This document shows, piece after piece, positions 1 to 6,918 of a DNA stretch of 20,002 nt. The translations under genes and the position numbers were made by a program. The stretch spans positions 1 through 20,002 of the forward strand of contig UQFK01000013.1 of assembly GCA_900540345.1 (NCBI GenBank). The letters are read 5' to 3'. The stretch comes from an uncultured Eggerthella sp. Lineage in GTDB: Bacteria; Actinomycetota; Coriobacteriia; Coriobacteriales; Eggerthellaceae. Positions within the stretch are counted from its first letter, which is position 1. Every line of letters begins with the position of its first letter. Under the pieces are notes generated by a model. The model was not told the DNA's origin, did not search any database, and saw only the letters and a program-made list of their open reading frames with translations.

Positions 1-945
1 CGCTGGGAGCGTATCGAGCAGGCTTGGCGTGCTATCTGGCTTGCAGAAAATCCCACTGATCGTAGCCCAGAGCAGATCATGCAGGATTCCTATGACAACG
101 ACATTACTGACGAATTCATTGTGCCTACGAACGTGAGCAAAGATTCGGTCACACCTGGAGATGCATTCATCTTCTTCAATTTCCGACCCGATCGCGCCCG
201 AGAGATCACTCGTGCTATTTGCGACGAATCATTCACGCACTTTGATCGATCTGGTTGGTCGAAGCCTGATTTCGTATGCTTGACAGAATATGATCCCACT
301 ATTCCTGCAGCCATCGCATTTCCAAAGGAATGCCCTGATCATGTTCTTGCAGATGTTCTTGCAGAAGAAGGTCTTCGTCAATACCATATCGCAGAGACCG
401 AGAAATATGCACATGTAACTTTCTTCTTCAACGGGGGAGTAGAGACCCCTAAATCGCTTGAAACACGTACGCTTATCGCCTCGCCAAAGGTTACAACGTA
501 TGATTTACAACCTGAAATGAGCGAGCCAGAGGTCACAGATACGCTTGTTGCCGCGATCAATGCCAATGAAGCTGATGTCTATATCGTCAATTTCGCTAAC
601 TGTGATATGGTCGGACATACAGGTAATATCGAAGCTGCCGTGAAAGCAGTCGAAGCAGTCGACCATGGAGTAGGCGCCGTTATCGATGCAATCGAGCAAA
701 AAGCTGGCGTTGCTCTCATCACTGCAGATCATGGCAATGCTGATCGTATGCTTGCTGAAGATGGATCACCTTTCACCGCTCACACGACCGCACCTGTTCC
801 GCTCATTCTTGTTGACGCAGCACACAGAGGATACCGCTTGAAAAATACCCGCGGCATCCTTGCGAACATCTCACCTACATTGCTTGATATGATTGGCATT
901 CCTGTGCCTAAAGAGATGACTGCTGGATCTCTGCTTGAAAAGTAG
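1..945 (+). CDS. gpmI: 2,3-bisphosphoglycerate-independent phosphoglycerate mutase, C-terminal part
   Basis: The frame is open from base 1, so the gene starts outside the window. About 314 residues are visible, and full-length family members are about 510, so roughly 200 N-terminal residues are missing. The enzyme interconverts 3- and 2-phosphoglycerate in glycolysis, in the cytoplasm, and is manganese-dependent in this family. Family signatures seen in order: FNFRPDRAREI, AETEKYAHVTFFFNGG, NFANCDMVGHTG and ITADHGNAD, followed by AHTTAPVP. The Asp and His residues of the last three motifs match the known metal ligands of this alkaline-phosphatase-superfamily fold. The gene ends at TAG 943-945, 61 bases before secG. 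A gpmI-secG neighbourhood is common in Gram-positive bacteria and agrees with the call. Confidence 0.96.
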   Translation, partial: RWERIEQAWRAIWLAENPTDRSPEQIMQDSYDNDITDEFIVPTNVSKDSVTPGDAFIFFNFRPDRAREITRAICDESFTHFDRSGWSKPDFVCLTEYDPTIPAAIAFPKECPDHVLADVLAEEGLRQYHIAETEKYAHVTFFFNGGVETPKSLETRTLIASPKVTTYDLQPEMSEPEVTDTLVAAINANEADVYIVNFANCDMVGHTGNIEAAVKAVEAVDHGVGAVIDAIEQKAGVALITADHGNADRMLAEDGSPFTAHTTAPVPLILVDAAHRGYRLKNTRGILANISPTLLDMIGIPVPKEMTAGSLLEK

Positions 946-946
946 C

Positions 947-981
947 GATCCGTTTGCCATAATAAATATTTTGTACGGATC
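947..981. repeat. Inverted repeat between gpmI and secG
   Basis: GATCCGT at 947-953 pairs perfectly with ACGGATC at 975-981 around a 21-base, very AT-rich loop. No run of T follows on either strand, so this is not a typical intrinsic terminator. It could be an operator or an RNA hairpin separating gpmI from secG. Its role cannot be told from the sequence. Confidence 0.5.
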
Positions 982-1006
982 AAATCATATGAGATAAGGG
1001 ATAGTT

Positions 1007-1267
1007 TTGTCAGTACTTGCAATTATTTTCTCGATTCTGCTCGTTCTTTCGGGTATTGGACTTATCATTTTCATCTTGCTTCATTCAGGCAAGGGTACTG
1101 GTGTTTCAGACATGATCGCGTCGAGCGTGTATGGCACCAATCAAGGAACTAGTATTGTTGAGAAGAATCTCGATCGCATCACCATCATATTAGTTGCGGT
1201 CTTCATCGTCTCACTGGTTGTGCTCATGGTCATCTTTCCCCATGGCACTATCAATCCTGGACAGTAA
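1007..1267 (+). CDS. secG: Preprotein translocase subunit SecG
   Basis: An 86-residue protein with two hydrophobic segments (about residues 2-24 and 53-77) joined by a polar loop containing LLHSGKGTGVSDM and the SSVYGTNQGT region, the usual SecG pattern. SecG is the small, non-essential partner of SecY and SecE in the inner-membrane translocon and assists SecA-driven export. The start is TTG at 1007, preceded by GATAAGGG at 993-1000. No ATG in this frame would preserve the first helix. It follows gpmI by 61 bases and is followed by a separate tRNA transcription unit, so it may be the last gene of the gpmI operon. Length and loop are normal for the family. Confidence 0.92.
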   Translation: MSVLAIIFSILLVLSGIGLIIFILLHSGKGTGVSDMIASSVYGTNQGTSIVEKNLDRITIILVAVFIVSLVVLMVIFPHGTINPGQ

Positions 1268-1340
1268 TTGTATTGTGTCCATCTTGTCTTAAGGTGTGAA
1301 GTGCGAATCGTTCCGCCTGCAAGAATTTAGCAATAAATAC

Positions 1341-1368
1341 TTGCAAGAACGTTAACTTTTGATAAGAT
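1341..1368 (+). promoter_or_regulatory. Promoter of tRNA-Leu
   Basis: TTGCAA (1341-1346), a 16-base spacer and TAAGAT (1363-1368), with TGA directly upstream forming an extended -10. The predicted transcript would start near 1375, about a dozen bases before the mature tRNA. The rest of the secG-tRNA gap (1268-1340) shows only an imperfect CTGCAAG/CTTGCAAG inverted repeat. Confidence 0.65.
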
Positions 1369-1387
1369 AGACAACGCTGTAAAGCAC

Positions 1388-1477
1388 GTCGGAGTGGTGG
1401 AACGGCAGACACGCTAGCTTGAGGTGCTAGTGCCCATTTGAACGGGTGTGCGGGTTCAAATCCCGCCTCCGACACCA
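1388..1477 (+). tRNA. tRNA-Leu, anticodon GAG
   Basis: The acceptor GTCGGAG (1388-1394) pairs with CTCCGAC (1467-1473), followed by discriminator A and an encoded CCA (1475-1477). The anticodon stem CTAGC/GCTAG encloses loop TTGAGGT with anticodon GAG. A long variable arm (GCCC/GGGT stem) marks it as a class II tRNA, as expected for leucine, and the T arm is GCGGG-TTCAAAT-CCCGC. It reads CUC/CUU codons. It has its own promoter and terminator, so it is a single-gene unit. Confidence 0.97.
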
Positions 1478-1485
1478 GTTGAACT

Positions 1486-1512
1486 AAAAGCTTCCCAGTA
1501 GGGAAGCTTTTT
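1486..1512 (+). terminator. Intrinsic terminator after tRNA-Leu
   Basis: AAAAGCTTCCC (1486-1496) and GGGAAGCTTTTT (1501-1512) form a perfect stem with a 4-base loop, ending in a T run. It lies nine bases after the tRNA CCA. Confidence 0.88.
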
Positions 1513-1577
1513 CATATGCTGCAAATATTTACAAAGCAGGGATCGATCGACCCGATAGTATCTAAGGACAAGAGCAG

Positions 1578-2486
1578 ATAACTCAGCTCAGCCTACAGAA
1601 TCAACAGAATCGCACGAACGCGGTCAAGCGCGTATTACTTGGCGTACTACTGCTTAATCTTGTTGTCGCTCTTGCAAAGTTCGTCTACGGAACCATCTCT
1701 CATTCGGCAGCGATGCAGGCAGACGGCATTCATTCTATTTTCGATTCCGCTGGCAATGTGGTAGGGCTTATTGGTATCAGTCTCGCAATGCGACCTGCCG
1801 ACAAATCACATCCCTATGGACACTTCAAATTAGAAACTTTTGCATCGCTCATCATAGGGTTAATGCTTATTTTTGCAGCATACCAAGTAGGATCAAGCGC
1901 CGTTGTTTCGCTCATTGAAGGAAATTATCATACCGAGGTCACGCCGATCTCATTCATCGTTATGGCTGGCACACTCGTAGTGAACTTGTTTGTCACCTCT
2001 TATGAGCGCCGTATGGGCAAAAAGCTCAAAAGTGATATTTTGAAAGCCGACGCAGCGCATACACTCTCTGATTGTCTGGTATCGATCGGGGTCATCATTG
2101 GTTTGATCTTGGTTGCCCTAGGCATTGAGATGGCTGACGATATCATGGCTCTTATTGTAATGTTGGCGATCCTCGTCACTGCGTTCGATATATTTAAAAA
2201 CTCCTATGCAACACTTGCCGATGAGGCACGCATTCCTGAACAAGATATACGCTTGCTTGTTGAACAATTCGACGGCATAAGAGAAGCTCATCGTATTCGC
2301 ACGCGTGGTCTTGAAAACGAAATTTATCTCGACCTTCATATCCTCGTTGATCCAGAGATGACCGTAAGGTCATCGCACTATTTAGTTGATGAGGTTGAGA
2401 AGGTCATCTCAGAACGCTATCCCGAAGTTCAAGATATTCTCATTTATGTTGAACCCGACGATGAAGAGCATCGTCGCAACCAATGA
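1578..2486 (+). CDS. Cation diffusion facilitator family transporter, non-canonical start suspected
   Basis: The protein belongs to the CDF family of proton-coupled Zn/Co/Fe/Mn exporters in the inner membrane. The canonical part begins at ATG 1713 (257 residues), but that Met lies inside the second-helix motif QADGIHSIFD, and the open frame upstream (after TAA 1563-1565) encodes a proper first helix, RVLLGVLLLNLVVALAKF. No ATG, GTG or TTG occurs between 1566 and 1713. ATA at 1578 lies nine bases after AAGGA (1564-1568) and would give about 302 residues, a normal CDF length, so I use it here. Metal-site motifs are ADGIHSxxD (helix 2) and ADAAHTLSD (helix 5). The C-terminal ~75 residues form the cytoplasmic dimer domain, ending in an acidic/His-containing tail. 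It may instead carry an N-terminal lesion or a sequencing error. The metal is not predictable. Confidence 0.85.
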   Translation: MTQLSLQNQQNRTNAVKRVLLGVLLLNLVVALAKFVYGTISHSAAMQADGIHSIFDSAGNVVGLIGISLAMRPADKSHPYGHFKLETFASLIIGLMLIFAAYQVGSSAVVSLIEGNYHTEVTPISFIVMAGTLVVNLFVTSYERRMGKKLKSDILKADAAHTLSDCLVSIGVIIGLILVALGIEMADDIMALIVMLAILVTAFDIFKNSYATLADEARIPEQDIRLLVEQFDGIREAHRIRTRGLENEIYLDLHILVDPEMTVRSSHYLVDEVEKVISERYPEVQDILIYVEPDDEEHRRNQ

Positions 2487-2572
2487 AATCCTTGTCGTTC
2501 TTAAACGCAGCAACTGTCTTGATCATACCCACGAAATACTCCAGAAAGCTCTAGAGGCCAAGAGCTGTTCGT

Positions 2573-3592
2573 CTAGTCGTTTTCAGGAGCTTGATATTCG
2601 ATATAGGTACTGACCGTGGGATTTGCTTCAATATAAGCTCGCAGCTTCTTGATATATCGCTTCGCAAGCTCGCTTAGATCATGAGAGGCATGATGAATGT
2701 ATCCAACAGTCATCTTCTCATCAGCTTCGAGCGGAATCGCAACAATGCCCGCATTCATCTCATCTGACAAAACACCAGTCGAGATCGTATAGCCATCAAA
2801 ATTCGTCAGCAGATTAGAGAGCGTTCCTCGATCGGAATAGGTGATCTGCTTCTTATGAGGTAGCTGGCTGAGCGGTTCTTCGGAAAAAAAGAATGAATTA
2901 TTCGATCCTTGCTCAAAGGAATAGCGCGTGTAGTCTTCCAGTTGCTCGGGTTTGAGCGATGCTTCATGAGCAAGTGGATGATGTTCGCCAACGAAAACGT
3001 GTGGCTCTGCTTCAAAGAGTGCGACAAACTCAAGTCCTGCATCACTGATAGCTTTCGAAATGACGCGATTGTTGAATAAACTGAGATATAAGATGCCAAG
3101 CTCGCTACGATAGCTCTTAACATCCTCGATGATCTCTGATGTACGGGTCTCGCGCAGGGTGAACTCATACTCATCAGCATCGTATTCTTCAACAAGATCA
3201 ACGAAAGCTTTTACTCCAAAGGCATAGTGCTGAGAGGAGATTGAAAGCCGACCAAGCGCTCCGCTGTTCTGATTGCCATAGCGCGACTCTAATAGATTTA
3301 CCTGTTCGAGAATCTGACGTGCGTAACCAACAAATTCCATACCGTCTTTAGTAAGTGTGATGCCACGATTGCTGCGATTGAATATCTCAATACCCAATTC
3401 AGCCTCAGCATCTTTGATCGCAGTAGAAAGCGCAGGTTGCGAAACATAGAGATTTTGACTCGCCGCATTAATCGAGCCACACTCGACTACTTCGGTTATG
3501 TAGCGCAATTGCTGTAAGGTCAGATTCGACTGCATAATGCTTCTCGCTTCATGATCGTGGTTCTTGAAGTAGTCCTCATTGTACTCCATCAC
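2573..3592 (-). CDS. LysR-family transcriptional regulator
   Basis: An N-terminal winged helix-turn-helix (LTLQQLRYITEVVECGSINAA, then LYVSQPALSTAIKDAEAELGIEIFNRSNRGITLTKDG) is followed by a LysR substrate-binding domain, the usual layout. It is annotated from GTG at 3592; the next codon is ATG. Neither has a convincing ribosome site, and ATG at 3535 (320 residues, closer to the family norm) is an equally possible start. It lies downstream of the MetQ-type lipoprotein gene on the same strand but behind a terminator, so it is probably transcribed mainly on its own. LysR regulators often act on neighbouring genes, so the lipoprotein and the divergent dehydrogenase operon are likely targets; this is inference. 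The effector is unknown. It is convergent with the CDF gene; the 86-base gap holds only a weak 6-bp inverted repeat (2547-2566). Confidence 0.93.
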   Translation of the reverse strand: MMEYNEDYFKNHDHEARSIMQSNLTLQQLRYITEVVECGSINAASQNLYVSQPALSTAIKDAEAELGIEIFNRSNRGITLTKDGMEFVGYARQILEQVNLLESRYGNQNSGALGRLSISSQHYAFGVKAFVDLVEEYDADEYEFTLRETRTSEIIEDVKSYRSELGILYLSLFNNRVISKAISDAGLEFVALFEAEPHVFVGEHHPLAHEASLKPEQLEDYTRYSFEQGSNNSFFFSEEPLSQLPHKKQITYSDRGTLSNLLTNFDGYTISTGVLSDEMNAGIVAIPLEADEKMTVGYIHHASHDLSELAKRYIKKLRAYIEANPTVSTYIEYQAPEND

Positions 3593-3629
3593 ACAAGCCC
3601 CATCGGCATCATCAACTCTTAAATGCCCC

Positions 3630-3667
3630 TAAAAGAAATCGAGGCCCGATTAAACATCAGGCCTCGA
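3630..3667 (-). terminator. Intrinsic terminator after the MetQ-type lipoprotein gene
   Basis: Read on the minus strand, TCGAGGCC (3667-3660) and GGCCTCGA (3646-3639) form a perfect 8-bp stem with a 13-base loop, followed by TTTCTTTT. It ends the lipoprotein transcript before the LysR gene. Confidence 0.8.
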
Positions 3668-3710
3668 AGGAAGGTTGGCGCTTCATAAAGAATGAAGCAG
3701 AGAGAGGGGA

Positions 3711-4547
3711 TTAGAAGGTTGCAACAACTGCACCTTGATAATTCTCATTGATATAATCGCGAACCGCATCGCTATTGAGGATCTCAGCGAGCACCTTGAT
3801 CTTTTCGCTATCCTGATTTCCATCCTTTACAACAAGCAGATTCGTATAAGTCTGAGCTGCAAGAGAGTCGCTTGACTCCATGACGATCAGCTTATCACCC
3901 AAATTGCCTTCAAGAGCATAGTTACCATTCACGCCAGCGATCGCAACGTCATCGATGATTGTAGGAACAGTAGCAGCTTCAACCTCGACGAACTCAAGAT
4001 TCTTAGGATTTTCGACGATATCCTTTGGGGTTGCCTCGATGCCAGCACCATCTGCAAGTTTGATCAGACCCTGATCCTGGAGCAACAGCAGCACGCGTGC
4101 TTCATTGGTTGGGTCGTTAGGAACAGCGACCTTTGCTCCATCAGGTACTTCATCAAGGCTGGTATATTTCGTCGAATACAGACCGAATGGCTCAAAATGA
4201 ACACCTACAACGTCTACCAGATGGGTACCATTCTCTTTATTGAAGTTGTCGAGATAAGGCTTATGTTGGAAATAATTTGCATCAACCTCTTCTTCTTCAA
4301 CGACCGTATTGGGTTGAACGTAGTCTGTGAACTCTTTGACCTCAAGCGTATAACCCTTTTCCTCGAGAGCCGGAGCAACGACATCGTTCAAGATCTCAGC
4401 ATGAGGGGTAGGGACCGCTGCGATTGTGATGTTCTTATCCTCCGATGAAGAACCACCTGAAGAGCAACCGGTCAGTGCAAGCAAAGAGAGCGCGAGCAAT
4501 GCGACCACCGCAACGAGCACATGAGAGAATCGTTTCGCCTTTTCCAT
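3711..4547 (-). CDS. MetQ/NlpA-type substrate-binding lipoprotein
   Basis: The start is ATG at 4547, eight bases after AAAGGA, giving 278 residues. Longer in-frame starts lack a ribosome site and would push the signal peptide inward. The signal peptide (MEKAKRF, then a hydrophobic stretch) ends in lipobox LTGC with Cys28 as the expected lipidated residue, followed by a Ser/Gly linker. The body carries NlpA-family signatures: VPTPHAEIL, FTDYVQPN, DANYFQHKPYL, HFEPFGLYSTKY, PNDPTNEARVLLLL, GLIKL and VNGNYAL. Characterized members bind methionine for the MetNI ABC importer, but no metN or metI lies in this window, so the protein must use distant partners or another ligand. Divergence from the opine-dehydrogenase/racemase operon makes an amino-acid derivative a possible ligand (inference). 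Confidence 0.93.
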   Translation of the reverse strand: MEKAKRFSHVLVAVVALLALSLLALTGCSSGGSSSEDKNITIAAVPTPHAEILNDVVAPALEEKGYTLEVKEFTDYVQPNTVVEEEEVDANYFQHKPYLDNFNKENGTHLVDVVGVHFEPFGLYSTKYTSLDEVPDGAKVAVPNDPTNEARVLLLLQDQGLIKLADGAGIEATPKDIVENPKNLEFVEVEAATVPTIIDDVAIAGVNGNYALEGNLGDKLIVMESSDSLAAQTYTNLLVVKDGNQDSEKIKVLAEILNSDAVRDYINENYQGAVVATF

Positions 4548-4564
4548 TGAATGAATCCTTTCTT

Positions 4565-4593
4565 TTCGGCGATCTTTCATCAAGTTCGCCGAA
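4565..4593 (-). repeat. Leader hairpin ahead of the lipoprotein ribosome site
   Basis: TTCGGCGA (4565-4572) and TCGCCGAA (4586-4593) form a perfect 8-bp stem with a 13-base loop. In the minus-strand transcript it sits directly before the AAAGAAAGGA ribosome site. No T run follows, so it is a leader structure or operator rather than a terminator. Confidence 0.6.
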
Positions 4594-4637
4594 ACACGAA
4601 CAACGAAAGATAATCCTTTTCGAATACGACGTTTGAT

Positions 4638-4666
4638 AGTCTAGTCATATCGTTGCTGGGCAACAA
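4638..4666 (-). promoter_or_regulatory. Candidate promoter of the lipoprotein gene with overlapping dyad
   Basis: On the minus strand, TTGTTG (4666-4661), a 17-base spacer and TAGACT (4643-4638). A perfect dyad GTTGC-TGG-GCAAC (4652-4664) overlaps the -35 box, a natural place for a repressor or LysR-type site. It is not centred on a T-N11-A box, so the protein that binds it is open. Confidence 0.45.
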
Positions 4667-4752
4667 TGGGTTTGGTTATCGTCAGATTTTGTAACTGGTT
4701 ATATCCTCCATCGACAAGCTCGAAGCTGTTCTTACCCACTCTATGCTTTTGA

Positions 4753-4767
4753 CGTATCATAGATACG
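4753..4767. repeat. Perfect dyad CGTATC-ATA-GATACG, candidate operator
   Basis: A 15-base perfect inverted repeat 49 bases before the dehydrogenase start, beginning inside a -35-like TTGACG (4749-4754). No -10 at good spacing is clear, so the promoter itself is uncertain. The symmetry and position fit a regulator site for the divergent operon. Confidence 0.5.
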
Positions 4768-4781
4768 ATTCAAGCTAGTAG

Positions 4782-4801
4782 GATGGATTTATCCATCTTT
4801 T
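4782..4801 (+). promoter_or_regulatory. Hairpin with short T run before the dehydrogenase ribosome site
   Basis: GATGGAT (4782-4788) and ATCCATC (4791-4797) are perfect arms separated by TT and followed by TTTT (4798-4801). The ribosome site AGAAAGGTGAT begins at once. It resembles a small terminator or attenuator in the 5' leader, though the stem is AT-rich and weak. Confidence 0.4.
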
Positions 4802-4816
4802 GAGAAAGGTGATCAA

Positions 4817-6046
4817 ATGATCGATGTAGAAGCATTACGAAACGCCCCTATCGCCGTTCTTGGTGGTGGAGCAGTCGGCAAGACTTGCGGTGCAGATTGT
4901 GCACTCGCCGGACAAGAGGTTCGCATTTGCGACCTCGATCCCTTCTTCAGCTCTACGCTTGGTACGGTTGAGCGAACAGGCATCACGATAGGGCAGAAGC
5001 TTCCTGGCACGCAAACCAAATATGGCTTCGAGCGTTACGGTAAGGCTTTTTTCTCATTGGTGACCAATTCGATCGCTGATGCGGTAGCGGGCGCCAAGCT
5101 CATCATCGTCGGTATCCCTTCAGTTGCTCATGAGATCTTTTTCGATGCGCTCATTCCTTGCCTTGAAGATGGCCAGATCATTCATATCATTCCAGACAAC
5201 TATGGCACTTTGAAGCTGCGCAAGATGATGCGCGAAGCAGGCTGTACGAAAGATGTCATCATCGGTGGCTGGTCGAGTGCACCTTATGGCACACGCGTTG
5301 ATACCGAAGGTGGTGTGATGAATGCTCATGTTAGTTTGGTTTACCGTGCGATAACCCTCCGTGGTGCGTCGCTTCCCATGACTGATCAACAAGATTTCCT
5401 CAAAAGCTCTGAGGCACTTGGGTGCTTTGATGCGATCACCCAAGGCGAAGGCGCGGTGGGGGGCAATACCGTACTCGATATCGGCTTTTCGAACGTCAAT
5501 CCAGTTATCCATGTTCCTGGAACCGTTCTTGGCGTTTCGACCATGGAGAATTTCAGCACAGTTCTTCATATGAATAAACACGACTACAGCATCTATAGTC
5601 ATAGCTTCTGTCCCTCGATCTCTGAGGTCCAATACCAGTTCTATAACGAAGAGATCGCTCTTGCTGAAGCGATCGGTGTTGGCATTCAGCCATTTGATAA
5701 AGAAGTGTTCTATCAGCGCACAAGCGTACTGGGACAGGAATACATGGGAGAAGGCTGTAAGGTACCCTTTGACGAGGAGTGGGAGGTCGGCTATGGCACT
5801 GGTCCTTTCACGATCCAGAATCGCTATGTGACCGAAGATGTTCCAGTTGGCTGTCATGTCTATCATGAACTAGGTAAGAAATTTAGTGTTCCCACGCCCA
5901 TCATTGATTCGATGATCGTACTTGGTGGTGTCATGAATAAAACCAATTATTTCGAGTCGGGTTTGAAACTTGAAGATCTCGGTATCGGACATATGGACAA
6001 GGAAGCGCTGCTCGCATATCTCAATGACGGAACCTACACTGAATAA
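4817..6046 (+). CDS. NAD/NADP octopine/nopaline dehydrogenase family protein
   Basis: A 409-residue cytoplasmic oxidoreductase. The N-terminal Rossmann domain has AVLGGGAVGKT (nucleotide loop GGGAVG at 16-21) and acidic residues ending the second strand (ICDLDP, Asp39/Asp41), which favours NAD(H). The C-terminal domain carries SNVNPVIHVPGTVLG, where His232 fits the conserved catalytic His of opine dehydrogenases, and NRYVTEDVPVGC (335-346), another family signature. Known members join an amino acid to a 2-oxo acid by NAD(P)H-dependent reductive condensation, or the reverse, making opines such as octopine. The substrates of this one are unknown. ATG 4817 follows AGAAAGGTGAT. It is first gene of an operon with the racemase-like gene 33 bases downstream, and divergent from the MetQ-type lipoprotein gene. 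Its size is in the family range. Confidence 0.88.
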   Translation: MIDVEALRNAPIAVLGGGAVGKTCGADCALAGQEVRICDLDPFFSSTLGTVERTGITIGQKLPGTQTKYGFERYGKAFFSLVTNSIADAVAGAKLIIVGIPSVAHEIFFDALIPCLEDGQIIHIIPDNYGTLKLRKMMREAGCTKDVIIGGWSSAPYGTRVDTEGGVMNAHVSLVYRAITLRGASLPMTDQQDFLKSSEALGCFDAITQGEGAVGGNTVLDIGFSNVNPVIHVPGTVLGVSTMENFSTVLHMNKHDYSIYSHSFCPSISEVQYQFYNEEIALAEAIGVGIQPFDKEVFYQRTSVLGQEYMGEGCKVPFDEEWEVGYGTGPFTIQNRYVTEDVPVGCHVYHELGKKFSVPTPIIDSMIVLGGVMNKTNYFESGLKLEDLGIGHMDKEALLAYLNDGTYTE

Positions 6047-6079
6047 GGCTGTCTACACAAGAGCAAGGAGACTATCGCA

Positions 6080-6838
6080 ATGTGGCGATCTAGACTAAAT
6101 AACGAAGATGACCTCTTAAAGACCTGGAATGTTCCTGCTCACTACACTTCAGGACACTCGATTGGTATCATTGCAGTCGACCTAGACTATCCAAAGCTTC
6201 CTGGAAATGTGGTGAATGCTACAACATTTGATTTCCCTGTTCTCTATAAGAAGGTCGAATTCGATATCGAATTGCTCTTCGAAGGAGCATCTCAGCTCGA
6301 AGAGATCGTAGTGGCTGCTGCTTGCGAACTTGAGGCAGAAGGAGTACGCGCTATCGTTGGTGCGTGTGGTTATTTCGCTCATTTTCAACAACAAGTTGCT
6401 GCTGCAGTCAGTATTCCCGTCTTCCTCTCGAGTCTTTGCCAACTTCCGATCATTAAGCTTGGGCTAAAACCCGAACAAAAGATCGCAGTGCTTGCTGCGA
6501 GCGCAGCGAACATCGATCAAGGCATCCTGAGAAGTGTTGGGGCGCATCTTGATGATATCGTCATCCAGGATGTAGGGGCTATGGAGAGCTTTGCTCCGAT
6601 TAGATGGGGAAAGACCGAACTTGACAATGGTCAGCTCACAAACGATCTTGCTCATTGCGCACAAACCCTTGTCAAGCATCATCCAGAAATAGGTGCTATC
6701 TTGCTCGAATGCAGCGATCTGCCTCCATATGCTTATGCGATACAAGCAGGTACAGGTCTGCCAGTATTTGACTTTATTACGCTTATCAACTGGGTTCATT
6801 CAAGCGTAGTCCAAACACCTTATTACGGATATTTTTAG
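6080..6838 (+). CDS. Aspartate/glutamate racemase superfamily protein
   Basis: A 252-residue cytoplasmic protein. Two cysteines stand at the positions expected of the catalytic pair in cofactor-independent racemases: Cys96 in VGACGYF and Cys211 in LLECSDLPPYA. The N-terminal region (SIGIIAVDLDYPKLPGNVVNATTFDFPV) and IAVLAAS at 135-141 fit the two-lobed racemase fold. The superfamily also contains hydantoin racemases, maleate isomerases and arylmalonate decarboxylases, so the reaction cannot be fixed; both cysteines argue for a racemase or isomerase. The start ATG 6080 follows AGCAAGGAG. The 33-base gap to the dehydrogenase gene indicates one transcript, suggesting it supplies or consumes a D- or L-amino acid used by that enzyme (inference). 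No terminator is visible downstream; the tRNA promoter begins nine bases after the stop. Confidence 0.85.
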   Translation: MWRSRLNNEDDLLKTWNVPAHYTSGHSIGIIAVDLDYPKLPGNVVNATTFDFPVLYKKVEFDIELLFEGASQLEEIVVAAACELEAEGVRAIVGACGYFAHFQQQVAAAVSIPVFLSSLCQLPIIKLGLKPEQKIAVLAASAANIDQGILRSVGAHLDDIVIQDVGAMESFAPIRWGKTELDNGQLTNDLAHCAQTLVKHHPEIGAILLECSDLPPYAYAIQAGTGLPVFDFITLINWVHSSVVQTPYYGYF

Positions 6839-6846
6839 ACAGGGAC

Positions 6847-6874
6847 TTGACGGAGAACCTGATTCTAGTATACT
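6847..6874 (+). promoter_or_regulatory. Promoter of the tRNA Val-Gly(-Cys) cluster
   Basis: TTGACG (6847-6852), a 16-base spacer and TATACT (6869-6874), close to the consensus housekeeping promoter. The predicted start is near 6881, about 38 bases before tRNA-Val. Confidence 0.75.
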
Positions 6875-6918
6875 AATCAACCGCTGATACGATACGTGTT
6901 CAGCATCTCTGTTTAAGT

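Noticed and set aside
2487..2572. Terminator between the convergent CDF and LysR genes
   Set aside because: Only a 6-bp inverted repeat (2547-2566) without a T run is present; it is too weak to call.
4548..4640. SAM riboswitch or S-box upstream of the MetQ-type gene
   Set aside because: A methionine-family gene made this worth checking, but only a simple 8-bp hairpin is present and the conserved multi-helix core was not found.
5120..5866. A 248-codon minus-strand open frame opposite the opine dehydrogenase gene
   Set aside because: It is fully antisense to a gene with clear family motifs, has no recognisable domain and no ribosome site. It is a composition shadow.
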